This document shows positions 11,501 to 25,416 of a DNA stretch of 64,000 nt, one piece after another. The DNA comes from Gnetum montanum (Eukaryota > Streptophyta > Gnetopsida > Gnetales > Gnetaceae): the NCBI GenBank assembly GCA_015680685.1, contig MNCI01011534.1, positions 245,405 through 309,404 on the forward strand. The letters are read 5' to 3'. Below the pieces are notes generated by a model. That model was not told the DNA's origin and ran no database searches. It saw only the letters and a program-made list of their open reading frames with translations. Numbering within the stretch: the stretch's first letter is position 1; every line of letters starts with the position of its first letter. Made by a program: the position numbers and the translations under genes.

Positions 11501-12000
11501 AAAAATAAGGAAATCATGTGAATCCTTACTTGAAGCACTAGTAAGGATAAGTGAGATTGAAGCATCAAACTTAACAATACTTTATGGGCCTATCACTTCA
11601 CTTGGAAGCTCTCTATAGGCTACTCCCTATATGAGTTAGTGCAAAGCAAGTTACCAAAACTTCCCATATAAATAGAATTATTCACACTCAACACAACTTG
11701 TTTTCTTGACCTTAACATCAGTCTACCATAGAAAGAACATTTCATGAACCTTAACGTGCTAGATGAAAATAAATATCCCTTATGATTAATGAAGTGTACA
11801 AGGCATACACCAAACAATGACATGATGATAAGATATGAAAAGTGGATTTTCAACCAAGAGATAAGATCCATTGTTAGAATCCCATAGATGTACCTCAACA
11901 AAAAAAATTTCAAACATTATGGAAAGGACCCTAAATTTTTCACTCCAATTTCCATTCAAGTGCTATGAAGATTTACCACCCTAATAACCCTAACACACTA
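8545..12000 (+). pseudogene. RE-3 pol: protease, RT, RNase H, integrase (degenerate)
   Basis: The protease active-site region reads KALLDSSSKVNLIFQEM around 8553-8605, with DSS in place of the usual DSG. RT lies at about 9490-10240; its catalytic segment, VFMDDFSTY, is recognisable near 9908. RNase H lies at about 10340-10720. The integrase zinc-binding piece is open at 10960-11166 (HEGPCGGYY and CDQCQ, second His replaced by Tyr). The catalytic core follows at 11182-11640 with the first Asp changed (GINF). There are many stops and small indels. The domain order RT-RNase H-integrase is diagnostic of Ty3/gypsy rather than copia. Confidence 0.8.
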
Positions 12001-12654
12001 ATTTTAGTCAACACACAATAGGTAAAACCATTTAAGGATTTTCTAGTCACCAAGCTTACTTCATTTTCATCTCTACCTTTCAACTTAGTTATGGGGAAAT
12101 GCCCATTTAGCCTAACATCTTGTAAGAACATGATTTTTAAAATTTTTGTTTTACAATTTCTTTTCATTTTTCTAATTCTTCATATGCTTTATATTCCTTG
12201 TAATTTTTCATTTTCTTTTATACTTTTTCCTTCTTTACATCATTTTACTTTTTAAATTTTTAGTTTAATTTCAATTTTTTCCATTTTACATTAATAAGGA
12301 TTATCCTTTATGTATAGTAAAAATTTGTTATTTGGATAGTATACTATGCTATCAAGATGATTGGGTGAGTAATTCTATAAAGTAGTGAGACCATGCCATT
12401 TATCCCTTCACTTGCTATAAATAAGAGATCTTAACCTTGACAGTAATATGCTCCTTTGAACATTAAAATTAAAATTCACTTATGATCTTTGTGCCTTGAG
12501 GAAAGGGAGAAGGGCCTAAAAGGAATGAAAAAGGCTATGGAATCATGGGAAATTTTTAATTCTTTGTAGTTCTTCTATGATTATTACTACTTTGTATGTT
12601 TATGTTATTGCTCATGTTCTAATTTTTTATGGAAGCATGTTCTTGAATAAATGT

Positions 12655-12885
12655 TGTCTTAACATGTCATTGGAAATACATGTTATCCATGCTTGAAGGT
12701 AGTCCTCTAATAAGGAAAGCATAGTTACCATTTAATTAATTTATAAAAAGGCAACTAATTCCTAGGGTACCACTGGAAAAACATGTTGTCCATGCCTAAA
12801 AGTACTTCTTTGATGAGATTAGCATTGGCTATGGGATTGAAAAAAAATGTTATCCATGCCTAAAGAAGGCTCTCTAACTAATGGC
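12655..12885 (+). repeat. Triple ATGTTATCCATGCC motif in the RE-3 untranslated tract
   Basis: Three diverged copies start near 12678, 12781 and 12846, each followed by AAAG or GAAGG and a CT-rich segment. The same triplet recurs in RE-6 at 46259, 46359 and 46441, and one copy is found in RE-12 near 59189. Its position after pol and its conservation between diverged elements suggest a retained RNA or DNA signal. The role is unknown. Confidence 0.6.
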
Positions 12886-13647
12886 CAAGTTTTCTAAAAA
12901 TTATTAATGTTTTAAGTAATTAATTAGTCAAAACTGCTTTCTTGTTTTCTTTTGTTGAGTAGTCATATTTTCATATGGTTGTGGTGGTCCTATGTTTGTA
13001 TGCTTGGGATGAAGTAATGAGATGTCACTAGAAAAGGTATGGACTTTGTGTGAAACCTGAATGAATAGGCATCATGGTCATTTTAATTACATTTGATACA
13101 AAGATCTATTGTGGACATGATAAAACATCTCACATCCCTATCTTCACAACTTCTTATTCCATTATTCACCTCACCATTGTCTATAATTGCTTACCTAATG
13201 ATTTTATTTAGTATAGTGCAAGATTCTAAAGATAATTATTGCATGGGTATGGTATGTGGATTATATTGATATTTAATTCCCAATGTGCCTACAAATGCCT
13301 TATGAAGTGGTTATACAAAAGCATTAAAAATATGAGTCTACTTTAAGGAAGACCCACTTATATAAATTTTGGTCATCTAGTTGATTCATCACCTTCACAT
13401 GCCTAAAACATTGAGCTGTAATTCCAAACTTGATTGCATTCTTTATTTTTATTTCATCTTCTCATGAGAATTGTTGGTCAAATCCCTATTCAAGCCATGA
13501 ATTCTTCCAAACATATAGAACCTCTAATTGAACCTCACAAATATTACCCTCATGACTAGATCCTCTTTTTGGCTTTCATTCAACTTATAGATTACTTCAG
13601 AATTCATAAAAATAGGACAAAAATTCAAAGGAAAAATTTTAGTTTGC

Positions 13648-13710
13648 ATCATGTCAACCAATCCTCATCAATGCAAATGAAAAATAGTATATATATGTGC
13701 AAACCTTATC
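13648..13710 (+). promoter_or_regulatory. RE-3 possible internal U3-like block
   Basis: This contains CATCATG, CATCAATGCA and then TATATATATG within 60 bases. The RE-3 LTR U3 also combines TTGATGCAT/ATGCATCAA motifs with TATATAAATG. The match is much weaker than in RE-2 and RE-6, so this is a tentative parallel. Confidence 0.3.
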
Positions 13711-14101
13711 TAATTTTTTGCCATTTTTACTCAAATAGTAGAGGATTTTTTATCATTCTAAGATCCCACAACACTCTAAGTGCAATGTCTATCAATACAT
13801 GCATATGATTTTAGCTAATTGTAATCTTGTATACTCTTAGAGTTGAGTTTTACATTATAGAGGTGTTAGGACTATGGATTCTAAAACTTTTTAAACACCC
13901 CACAGTTATCAACAAAGGTAGTTAACAATAAAAATTAATAACACTTGGCTACTCAAGCACCTTGGAACCATAAGATTGCAATTAGATAGATGCATTAACG
14001 CCACATTTTTTTCAAATTAAACTAACTAAAACATGATCAAAAGGTACTAATACTTGTATCCATGCTAAGGATTAATTAATGTTGATCTAGGTGATTCTGA
14101 A

Positions 14102-17100
14102 TGATGTTAGAATAAGGCCCTCAAGAAAGTGGACCTTTGCAACTAAGGGGGAAGCACTTAAGAGAAGGATGATGATAACATAAATAACAAGCTAAAAAAG
14201 TGATTGAGGCCATTCATGCAATAGGCCCTCTAAGGGAATAACTAGAGGTGGAATATGTTTATTACATGCCCACTATAGAAATGGAATAGTATAGGTAAGA
14301 TGAAGTGCTTAGACTCAAGCAAAGCCTAGAGGTTGCACTCATAAAGGCTTGCCCAAAAAACGTTAGAAGATAAGAAATCCAAAGTTTGGTTCTTCAAGAG
14401 CCTAACTTTGGACCATTCTTGGAGTTCATGTCCTAGGAGTTCAGGGTGTAGTTACAAACATCCTCACTTTGGTCCACAAGCTTCACTACTAGGGAATGGT
14501 GTCTTGGTGAGATGTACTTATTCTCGAATAATTGTTAAAAGGATGTAACGATAAAAATCAAATCAATCATCAGTTTCTACATAGTGGAGGCCATCATAGA
14601 TGCCTTGGGGTTGCCCAATATAGGGCCAAATTTATGAAGGTTTTTACATAATCATATATAGAAGTTGAAAAAGAGTGAAGCCAACAACATTACAATGTTA
14701 ATTGCAAAGAGTTTGATGCCCAAATAAAAGCAGAAAGAGTTTATTACAAGATAGAGATATACCATCTTAATTCAATGGTACAACTAAGAAAGATGACATC
14801 TTTCTTTACTAGAGCATGTGTAGATATTTGTGGGAAGTTTTTAGTTAACCTACCTTAGTTGATATTCATGAAGATCAATAAGTACTTAAAAAAAATGAAA
14901 AGGGTAGAAAGATAGTCTCCTTTCCATGCCTAATTAGGAAACATTGCAAAAGGGAAGGGATCCCCTACTATGTAAACAATGTACTTTGAAGGGCTCTAAC
15001 TACTTCTTAGCAACAAATGATGAAAGAAAAAGCAACTCCAAGATTCCAAGAAGGGGACACACCATCACCAATAAAAGATACCACTAGCATAGAGGAGCAT
15101 CTGAGATAACTTATAGAGCAACAATAGTAAGCACCCAATGGTGATGAGCCATTAGATTATCATCTCACTAAAAGCTAACTAAATTGGATCATAAAAATCA
15201 TCAGTAAGCCTCAAGACAATTTGGCTAATATTTTCTTAGCATAGAGAACCTAGGCCACTATTCATGCTAACCCTACCATTGGAGAAGTCTTAGTATCCCT
15301 ACCTTTGAAGTAAGTGCTAGATATTTTAGATGATGCTACAACCTTCTTAGTAGTGCTAGAAGAAAGGAAATGTGCTACAATGGTGATCATGCCATATCAA
15401 GGCTAGGAGATAACTATAGAAGTGGTGGTAGACTAGATTGGTGAAGAATTAAAGGTTCATATAGCATTAGCATATGAATTTGCTACAATTGTAGACATCT
15501 AAATGTCTACAAAAATTAGATCAAGGGGAATCACCTAGGTTCAATCCCCAAAAATGATATCCATGATGAGTGGCAAGTACCCCTACACCCAACCATACAA
15601 ATCACAAGCATTAACATATGATCCAGTCAAATTCTATGGATGGGACTAGCTGTGGCATCTAGATTATTTAGCATTAATTACAAGATGTTGTCATTCCACT
15701 CAGACTAGTGGTAGGTTTGTCACGTAAAGTTTAGTCCAAAGTGAGGCATATGATATTTGATGTTGTTAGGCCCTGATTACTCCTAGAGATAAACATAATA
15801 GGGAATGAAATTTAGTTCTAAGCCTAAGTAATGATGGTAAGGTAAATCTACTTTAGCCTAGAATGATACACATGTAATCCTATCTTACTGTACATGTCTT
15901 GGGCTAATGTAACCATTACTAGGTTATCAAATGTTATGCTACTAGGCAAACCAAGCAATAACACTAATGGGATTACCAAATGATTACACTTAAATGCTCG
16001 AAACTACTTGTACTCATTCCACTTTCCTAATGAAAAAGTAAAGTAAAATAATTGGAAATGTAAATGATTATCTAGAAATTAGTAAAAAATATGTTAAGTA
16101 AAATAGTAAAAACTAGGTGGATGCTACAATGATGAAAAATAATCCCAATCTTTATATATGGACACGAACTATGTTCAAGTACACTTCACTCAAATAAAGG
16201 TTCCATACAACTACGTAATACCACACTATAGGCATTCACTTTATCGCTAAAACTATAAAATGAAACTGCAAGAATCTACCTAAGGATGGAATGAAACTTA
16301 TTCAAATCATTCTCCCAAGTGTTGTATTTATAAGCATGTACACATCTTGCAATATCGAATATACAATAACGTAGCATGTTTTACGATATCATAGTTGATC
16401 AAAAATTTACTTTTTTGTAAAGCACATGTGATGTAGCATCTATGACATCATAGATGCAATGTAGCTTCTACAAGGTAGCAGCCAACTAAAATGCTCTACG
16501 ACATATCATCTATGATATCTTGGCCAACTGATGATTCATCAACTATTTAGAAAAATAAGGCTCTAAAGTATAAAAAAGTTAAAAATCACTACAAGGACTT
16601 AGTTGACATGCTAAAAAGGTTAATGGAAAAGAGATATAACTGGCCAAGGTAAACAAGAATGACACCCTCTAGTAACTTCAATAAAAAGAATGATGTATGG
16701 AAGTCCATCTTTGATGGACTTGAAGCATATAATAAGGTAGAAATATACATGAAGAAGTTGCGAATTGAAGAGATGATGGAATACATAGAGCTTGTCAACA
16801 TTTGATATGTAAATTTAATAATGCTTATTAGTAGAAGACCAAGGTTAGAATTGAAAAAGTAGGTGGCTAATTCAAACCTTATATGAGAGTGAATTCAAGC
16901 TTCACAAGGAGACAAAGCAAAAGTAGAAGGTAGCTAATGTGAAGCTTAAGGTTATCAAATCCAAATTTAAGGATTTGCAAGTAATCATATAGAACCTACT
17001 CAAGAGGATGACAAATCATTAGGTATTAAAAAACCTAGTGAAAATGTTTAACATCAAATGCAAACAAATTGCTACCTAGTTTATCAATGTCAATGAGATA

Positions 17101-17320
17101 TTCCCTACTTTACCTTAATCCTAAGATTTTCCTATATCCACTCTAGGTGATGCAACTTGGATAATCAATGATCCTAAGAGCAAGGAGGAGAAGATTAATG
17201 CATTGTAAGACATTTTCAAAGTGTTAGAAGAAACATTAGAAGTAATAGGGAAGTCAAAACAATAGTCAAGTTAAGAGGAGCAATTGTAAGAGCCACCACT
17301 TTCAAGCATAACTTAAGGTA
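14102..17320 (+). pseudogene. RE-3 ORF3 (degenerate)
   Basis: This is the counterpart of RE-2 ORF3. Matching segments include the block at 14350-14620 (against 2170-2430 in RE-2) and the FPCLIRKHCKREGIP-type motif at about 14918-14965. A coiled-coil-like C-terminal part lies at 16560-17050. Stops and shifts occur throughout. At 3.2 kb it is as long as the whole gag region. It sits between the untranslated tract and the polypurine tract, where env-like ORFs lie in some plant gypsy lineages, but no membrane features are visible. Confidence 0.55.
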
Positions 17321-17502
17321 TCTACCTTGGAACCATTCTTTATACATATTGGCTAAGATCATTTTTGTAATTTCCTATTTTTTAGTTTTGTGTATCATGT
17401 AATACTCAAGTCTTAGTTATTCAATTAGTTAATCCCATGCTTCCCTAATTTTATAAACAACTCTATCCCAATTTTGTTGACTTAAGCATCGATTTTAGTT
17501 AG

Positions 17503-17513
17503 TTGTGGGGATT
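17503..17513 (+). promoter_or_regulatory. RE-3 polypurine tract
   Basis: TGTGGGGATT lies just before the LTR start at 17514. It is equivalent to 4971-4980 and to the tract before 60446. Confidence 0.6.
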
Positions 17514-18364
17514 TGATGAATAATAAATCTATCAGTTGCATTGATGCATATGTGTTAGCATAGCCTCATTGACATATATGCATCAACATAGTGTGGGATG
17601 TGTCAATTCATCAACCTTAACATAGTCTTCATAAATACCTATATAAATGCATGTACCCACTACATTTATGGCACCATTTGATCATTCCAGTAGCTAGAAT
17701 CTTGTAGTTTGCTTCTATGAAAGTTAGGATTTTTTATTTAGGTGCCCATAACATGGATTGAATGAATTGTACAAAGATTTATTTTAGTCCATGATGTACC
17801 TAGGAACATCTGCATGGTAGTAATAACATCGAGCTTTATTCCATCCATTGGAGTACTTGGATTAGCATTTTAATTTACTTCTTTGAAATTTATCTTAAAT
17901 GTTCATTTATTCTTCATGAAGGTAGTTAAATATTTTATTAAATTACAATTAGTCAATTCATATGAGTATGACCAACTTTGAGCATAACCTATTAATGTTT
18001 AATAATTCTGATAATGAAAGCATTGGTAACCTAGTAACGTTAATACATGTTAAAGATGTGTATGATAAATTAGAAATAGATACTCTATGCTTAGCCTAGT
18101 TAGGTTTACTTTTTGTACTTAGATTATGTAGATTAATATTTTAATACTTTAAAAATTATTATAATAAATGCAATTATATACCTTAATCGCACTTAACCAT
18201 ACAACTTGGGTCCACACAAGTGTGATTGGAAAGACAACAATCAACATCATAGCATTTGGTTATCTAAGATATCCAACTAGTTCTAGGTCTATGAATATGA
18301 CCAAATCATGTGTGAATGCTTATGAGTCATATGTATAGGTGTAGTGTTACTATACCACTCATTA
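17514..18364 (+). repeat. RE-3 3' LTR
   Basis: It starts TGATGA and ends CACTCATTA. U3 has inverted TTGATGCAT and ATGCATCAA motifs and a TATATAAAT box near 17640. The R/U5 part aligns with 5100-5880 but is strongly diverged. Sequence rich in AGACATCT-like motifs follows (18388-18480), suggesting the element landed in DNA resembling the RE-7, RE-8 or RE-11 LTRs. Confidence 0.8.
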
Positions 18365-19344
18365 AGGTCTACAAGGTTTGAAGGACATCTTTTTACCCAT
18401 GAAGACATCATATTATGTCTTTGTTATAAATCCAAACACTCAGGAAAGATGTCTCCCTAATCTTCAAGACACCTTGTTTGAATGGAGCATGAGTTGAAAC
18501 AACTAAAAGAGACTAGAAAAATGATGTCATTCACCAAGAAATTTGAGAATAAGAAGATAAAAGCTAATAATCCTGAGACAATAATTGAAACATGGAAATC
18601 ATAACAAGAGAAAGCCTACACTAGTTACCTACCTCAATAAATCAGATACCTACAACACATGAGGTTGGATTTCCTAAAGTGCTAAAAGGATTAAAATCAT
18701 CCATATGAGAGAAGATCAATATGAATGAATAATGGTTAAGTGATAACACAAACTCTAATACAAAATCCCCAAGTTTCATGCTAACATAGAAACATCACTA
18801 CATAATGGAATATCTCTTAGTTTGATTTCATAAAAATTAGAGAAGTTCATTAAGTATCTAGTAAGTAATAGAAAAGTCCACCAAAAGTACAACTTTTATT
18901 TTAAAAAGTCCCAATTTGCTTAAGAAAAGAATGAAATAAAGCTTTGAGAAATATTATAAAAATATGATATTTTCCAAAATAGCCAACTACTAGATCACAT
19001 CATGTGTCACCTTCCATTAACTTGTTCTTAGCAAGAAACACCAACAAATCAATACTTTCCAATTGAAATTCTTTCATAAAACATATTTATAAAAAGAATG
19101 CTAGATTTTCAAAAGTGATAATTTAAAATAGAAAAAATTTATAAAATAATCTACAATCAAAAAAATATTTAATAACAATTAATTTAAGATTCCAAATATA
19201 ATGATACACAATTAAGATATTCGAAAAGTCATAGGATCAATTCAGAAGAAGCACCAACAATTAGTAAAATACATAAGCTTAGTTAAAGATTAATCAAATA
19301 ATAATGAAGAATAAATTAGGGGTTAGAAATATGGGATGTTACAT
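18365..19344. other. Unassigned AT-rich stretch with AGACATCT-like motifs
   Basis: No gene is supported. Between 18388 and 18480 there are four motifs of the AGACATCT/AAGATGTCT type, as in the LTRs of RE-7, RE-8 and RE-11. The rest shows no recognisable domain on either strand. Confidence 0.5.
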
Positions 19345-22300
19345 CACATAACTTATTATTATTATCCTCTAGAATTAGTATTGAGCTGCCACACCTCATG
19401 TTAAGTCATTATCTTACACCTTTCACCTATACTCTAATCATCCTAACCATCCTCTTCCTCCAATAACACCTACCATGAAAAATGAATTAATACTACAAAA
19501 ACAACAAAAAGGTACCATCCATGTAATGCACACATATGTGGACTAGGGAGCTAGTAGCCTAGAGCATAATCCTAGAAAGCATCATTTTTAAAGACGATTT
19601 CTAAGTCTATGAAGTATGCTAGTAGACATGTCATTCCATCTTAATAAGCATGAGATCCATAAGTAAAAAATATAGCACAATGTCAAATGCCTTCACACAC
19701 TCAATAGTAATCAACAATAATCATTAATGCTAAATCTACCATTAAGAATAGTCATAATCATACATAGTCTCAAATTAGATCAAAGAAGGTACTATTCCTA
19801 AGAAGAGGATAAACTAGGAAAGCTCACTAATTTATTTGCAGAGAACAAGAAATCCATTATAGAAGGTTCTCTTAGACTCATATTTAGGTGTGAATCTCAT
19901 TTCTCAAGAAATATACAAAGCTTAAAAACTACCACCATTGAAAAAAGAGCAATATTAAGTTAGAGCTTCCTTATCGGTCCACAATTCCACTAGGGTAGGT
20001 TGATGATGTGGTGACCATTGTTGATAGGTGGTCATACCCAAAATATTTCCTTGTGATTCATGTTAGTAAATTTAAGAGTGAGTTTTCCATTATAATGAAA
20101 AGAGGTTGAATTATCATTATGCATACTAAGCTTGGCATCTAAAGCCTCTCATTAAATATTTCTAAGAAGAATAAGCATAGCATCATATACATGCAATGTA
20201 TTCCATGCATTACATACAATAACATAAGGTGCATCTACATGTTAAAAAAAAACATCCTAAACCAACTATTGTTCTTACATGTACCAAATGTTCAAAGGAA
20301 ATAATGTGTCAAAGTACCTATATGTTGTAGCCAAAAAATAAGAAGGAAGCCCACTCACTAATGACTAAAAATGACATAGAATTAGATACCTAGTAAAAGA
20401 GCTTATTAGTTCTTATGTAGATAAACTTCTTGAAATGTAAGACATGAGATAGAAGCTTTCTTAAATAAGTTATGTATAGGAAGAAAAAATTGATTAGAAA
20501 AAGCTAGAAATTTCTAATGAGTTAGTATTAGAGTTCATTGAAATGAAAACATTACTCAAGTCTCTAAAATATCTCTATCTAAAGAATGAAAAACTTATAA
20601 TTATCAATGAACAAGACCAAAAAAGAAAATTTCTAGAGGTGAAAAATAAATAGCTCACAACATTTACCTATTCATAGGATAAAATAATAGAAATTAATAC
20701 ATGTATATGCCAACATTGCATATACATGGATCCATTTGTAAAAACCTAGGTGTTTACCATAACACAATATGAAGCCCAAATTGAAAGAGGTGGTCAAGAA
20801 AGAAATTGAAAAGATCTTTAAGATAGAATCATCAATCTAATTACTAATAATGGGTGGGTTAGCCCATTCATTATTGTTCTCAAGAAGGGAGAAAATTAGA
20901 GAATCAATGTTTATTTCAGATAATGATCACAACTAAAGATCATTTATCACTTCCATTTGTGGAATAGGTGTTAAACACTATCATAGGATACAAATATTAT
21001 AGTTTTATGGATAGCTTCAGTGGCTAAAATTAAATAACCCTAGAGATTAGATTAAAACAACTTCCATAACTCCCTGGGGGACTTTTGCACATAAAAAGAT
21101 GTCCTTTGGTCTTTGTAATGCTCCTACCATATTCTAAAGCCTTATTTTAAGCATATTTAAAAAGAAGATTAACAATGGATTAGAAGTCTTTATGAATGAC
21201 TTCTTTTCCTATGGTTCAAACTTTAGGCAAGCAATGAACAACCTTGAATAGGTACTCAAATGCTACATAGAAACAAATTTGAAGTTGAACTAATAGAAGA
21301 GTCACCTAATGACTCAAGAAGGCATAGTTTTAAAGTCAAAAATTTATAAAAGGAAGATTGGTGTGGATCCTATGAAAGTCATGATAATCTAAGAAATACC
21401 TCAAAAGTCTCAAGTGGTCAAAGATATGAATTCATTCCTTGCTCATACAAGTTTTTATTAGAGATTCATTAATAATTTCTTCAAAATTAGTAGATCATTA
21501 GTGGAATTAATGAAGAAGATTATTCATTTTTATTAGATTGATGAATATATGCATCCATCCAAGCTCTTGAAGTTAAAGGTCATAGATACTCCCATTATAC
21601 AAGCTTTGGATTAATCTAGGCCATTCCACATTATGACAAATGCATATAACTCCACATTGGGGGTAGTGTTTATGGATTAAATACATCTATATTACATCCA
21701 TTTTGCTAGTTGCAATATCATAAGTGCATAGCTAAATTACACCATCATAGAGAAGGAGTTGATAGTAGTGGTATACATGTTGGAAATATTTATGCACTAT
21801 GTGCTTGAATATTCTATCTTCATGCATATAAATCATGGTGCTATTAATTTTTTGATAAATAAACTAATAGTAAGCCTTGAATCATTTAGTGTCTTGTCAT
21901 CTTATAAGAGTTTATCACTATGATAGATAAAAAGGTGTTGGAGAATGCTATTGCTGACTACTTGTCCCAAATTTGATGGGACCATGAGGCTAATGAATAG
22001 TATATTTTCAATCAATATCTAGAATATATATTATTTACTAAGGCTACATCAATTTTTTCTTTAATGACTACTCCATGGTTTGCCAACTTTTTCACCCAAC
22101 TCATAGAGTAGAAAGTTCCTCTCGAATGGGAGAAAAATGAGAGCACATCGATTCTTGTACCAAGCCAAGCGCTACATGAAGATTAATGGAAATATCTACA
22201 AAATCTATATTAATGACTTAATACACTAGTGTGTGCTTGAGGAGAACTAACTAAGAGTTCTCCAAGATACTCATGATGGGCCATGTGGAGGCCACTTTGC

Positions 22301-22990
22301 AAGAGGAAGAATAATCATTAAAATTTTGATGGTTAGTTGTTTCTAGCCTACACTATTTCAAAATGCACATAGGTTTTTCCAATCATGCAAACATTATCAA
22401 TGTGACTATGGAATATCATCTTATTTCAAAGGGAAGCAACAATGTATTTAATCATTAGAGTCTTTTGATATATGAAAAATTGATTTCAATGGCTCAATCT
22501 CACCAATGTCTAATGGAAAGGCTTGCATAATTGATGTTGTGGACTATTATATGAAATGAGTAGAAGTTATTATTGTAACTAATTGTATAGGAACTATGGC
22601 TACTAAATTCTTTGAGTAGCACATATTAGTTAATAGGTTTGGCATGTCTACGTCTTTAATTTCAAATAACAAGGCCCATTTCATAGGAGTTATCTTGAAG
22701 AAACTAAAACAATGCTTAGGGATAAAACATAAGTTGATCACTCCATATCACCTCTAAGTGAATGGCCAAGAAAAATAACAAATAGGGAGATTGCATGTAT
22801 AGCAAGTATAAAATAGGTTGGAGCACAAAACATAATGATGCCCTTTGGGCATATCACTCAATTAGAAACTTCTTATAAACTAGTCTCCCTATGAGCTTGT
22901 GTATAGTCAACTACCTAAATTACAATTCAAGCTGAGTTTTGTACTTTAACAACTACCTCTAACCTTGACCTTAACTTAAGTCTAGCCCAA
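19345..22990 (+). pseudogene. RE-4: Ty3/gypsy pol remnant without visible LTRs
   Basis: The start aligns with the gag-pol junction of RE-3 (near 8120) and RE-6 (near 30330). RT lies at about 20780-21350: a KKEIEKI segment, MSFGLCNAP, and a catalytic site reading VFMNDFF (Asp to Asn) near 21187. RNase H lies at about 21560-21970. The integrase catalytic core lies at about 22470-22800, with IDF, a changed SNN motif where DNG is usual, and TPYH. The frames are riddled with stops. No LTR, primer-binding site or polypurine tract is found on either side, so this is a truncated copy. Confidence 0.75.
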
Positions 22991-25416
22991 AAGGATTGAT
23001 GAAGAAATCTTAATTTGCTAGACAAAAACAAAATGAATTTTCTATTATTTCTTTAACTTTATTGGCTTTTACCTAACATGTCTTTGTGAAGTCTTCTTTA
23101 AGTATTTTTCATATTGCTCAACTATTTAGCACTCTTGTTAAGATTACTCTTGCATATAATAAATATTTGTAGTTATGCAACATCTTACACCTTTTAAATA
23201 CATTGAAGTTTTATATTTCATATTTCTTATTCAAAATTGGAAACTTTGAAACTCATTGCCATAAAGTGTAAAGCATAAGACCTTGCATTCTTATAATGTT
23301 TAGAACTCAAGAAAATAAAATTTATTAGTCTTATAAACAATTTGAACCTAGTAAGGATCTAGATTTGTATTTGATTATGAATCTAAGAATCAAAGTCAAA
23401 ATTTAGATTTGATATGGTTTAACATATTAGGGCTATGACTAGATTTGAGTGGATGCTAGTGGTTTCAATATTGAAACTAAAATTGATTCCAAATTGAATT
23501 TGAAACCACATTTGGATTTCAGGTATGTTGGTGTTACATAAAGTTACAAGTTTGGATTAAAAGGTTTTAACTTTGATATATTTATATGTAAAATGCACAA
23601 ACACATATATAAACATATCCTTGGACAAGGGAATAAATAGTTATAGATACAAAGGGATCCAAACTAGGATCAAAATAGTAATAATATTTAATTGATAGAT
23701 TTAAACCTAAGTTTATTTAGCTAAAAATATTTTAGAATTAAAATTAAAATTGTAATAACTAAGTAATATTGATTCATCATCATCCTAGCCTTATCTCAAC
23801 AAAATAGGATTGGTTTAGTAAGATCAACTAGGTAATCAAATCTACAAATTACATTATATAATATGTTTACTACAAAGGTAGTTTAGTTAGTTATCTCATT
23901 ATCCAACAAGTATTATGCAAGTAAAAGGCTACAAACTTGAGTTATGCTTATGACATCTTCATGTTCTACTAAGTTTTACCAAAGTATCATGTTGTTTATA
24001 AATCTTAAGGGTACATATAGTTAAATATTTTTGTAACAATAAATCAACTATCAATGCATATTGATCAAGATGGATGCCTTGTATCATAAAAGTTATGGTT
24101 TGATCCCAATGGATTGGTGAGATGTACAAGCATTGTTTAAAAGGTTAAAAAAAAGTGGAAACTAAAATGGTATAATGTATTTCTAGGTTCTAGAATGTAA
24201 TGAAAATAAGTTCAATTTTAGTCTATCTTAAACATGTAAGCTTGATTGGTATGAGATGCCTTTCATACCTAACTATTAATCTAATAAATTTAACTTTTAT
24301 TTAAAACTAAAACTTTGCATCTACTAAAATGTTAGTCTATAGTAACTAGGAAGTGTAGAGTATCAAAACTTGTCTTAAGTATAATTCAAACTAGCAATCT
24401 TTTGCCTAACAAAATAATGAACTAACTATTTAAGTTGCCTACTACTAGCATAATTAAAAATTCTAACAAAAATCTTGTAGTAAAGTTTATAATCATATTA
24501 GTTTTTGGATATCTATTATCTAATATTATCTCATTGCAATCACACAACTAAATGATGGTGCACATCAAAAATCATTTTTTCCTTAATTACACAATTTTAA
24601 AAATGATAAGTATTTAACTTCTTTTTCCGGTTCTTTTGCCACTTGAAAAAAGAATTGCTTTTTATACCTTTATTTTTCTCCTCAAAATGCCTTCTCTTCC
24701 AACCTTTGAAACTGATTTTGTTTTTAATTACATCTAAGTTATAAAGGATTTATTACAATGAGTTCAAAGTCAACCATTTTTACATAATGCTCTTATATCT
24801 CAAACACAACTCATTATTGTATAATACAAAAGATGCAAGTCATAGACACGTCTTATAAAATGTTTATAAGATGTATTGATTCTACCGGCGCATAAATTAT
24901 ATGCATCCTATTTGCAGTTGAAAGTTGCATTTATTCAACCTAACTGTTTTCTAAATGTGTTAGAAGCTTGTATGTAGAGAAAGATACGAATATGCTGCCT
25001 TTAAGTACACGGTAAAACTTATACAATGAAATAATTAAATTGATGAAGTTAAGAAACCCTTTTATCATTATGACTTTTCATAATCGATCATTTCGATTCA
25101 TTAAACAAATAGTCAAATAATTAATTTTATTACAAAGGATCAATTTCATAATTACGAAGAAATTGCTGACAGTTGGTAATACCAAAGGCAAAAAACGTTA
25201 TGGACTCTGTGTTGAAGCTGCAAAAGAACGTTGCTTTTAGTTGATTAGGCAAAGAATACATTCCTTCAAAACTCCAATGATCTCCCCTTTTTCATGGCTT
25301 TGTAATTGTCTGAAGAGATATATTTCTGCAGACTCTAAGAATGTCGACTAGTAAGGCTTTACACCATTCGTGATAGAGATGTGGAAAAATTGTAACGAAC
25401 CTGAAATTGTCTCTAT
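22991..25416. other. Intergenic AT-rich DNA, nothing identified
   Basis: I see no domain, repeat array or RNA gene here. Short open frames are scattered and lack recognisable motifs. Sequence from about 24600 has slightly more CpG (for example CTACCGGCGC near 24887) than the elements to the left. Confidence 0.5.

Larger units (their letters stand above)
12001..14101 (+). other. RE-3 untranslated tract between pol and ORF3
   Basis: No gene is seen here. It holds three copies of an ACATGTTATCCATGCCTAAA-like motif (12676-12880, listed separately), the GGAAGACCCACTTATAT block near 13350, and a possible TATA-bearing U3-like segment at 13648-13710. Very T-rich stretches occur at 12120-12290. Confidence 0.6.
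5882..18364 (+). mobile_element. RE-3: long Ty3/gypsy element (gag, pol, ORF3, 3' LTR)
   Basis: This is a plus-strand gypsy element in the order gag (about 5990-7900), protease, RT, RNase H and integrase (about 8545-12000), untranslated tract, ORF3 (14102-17320), polypurine tract and 3' LTR (17514-18364). All reading frames are heavily mutated. Its left LTR (4981-5881) has a different U3 from its right LTR, so the pair does not look like a simple 5'/3' LTR pair. With ORF3 present, this is the most complete copy of the family's full layout. Confidence 0.8.

Noticed and set aside
23750-23830. ATCATCATCCTAGCCTTATCTCAAC, resembling a common plant repeat motif.
   Set aside because: The similarity is short and from memory only. 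No element boundaries or flanking duplications could be found.
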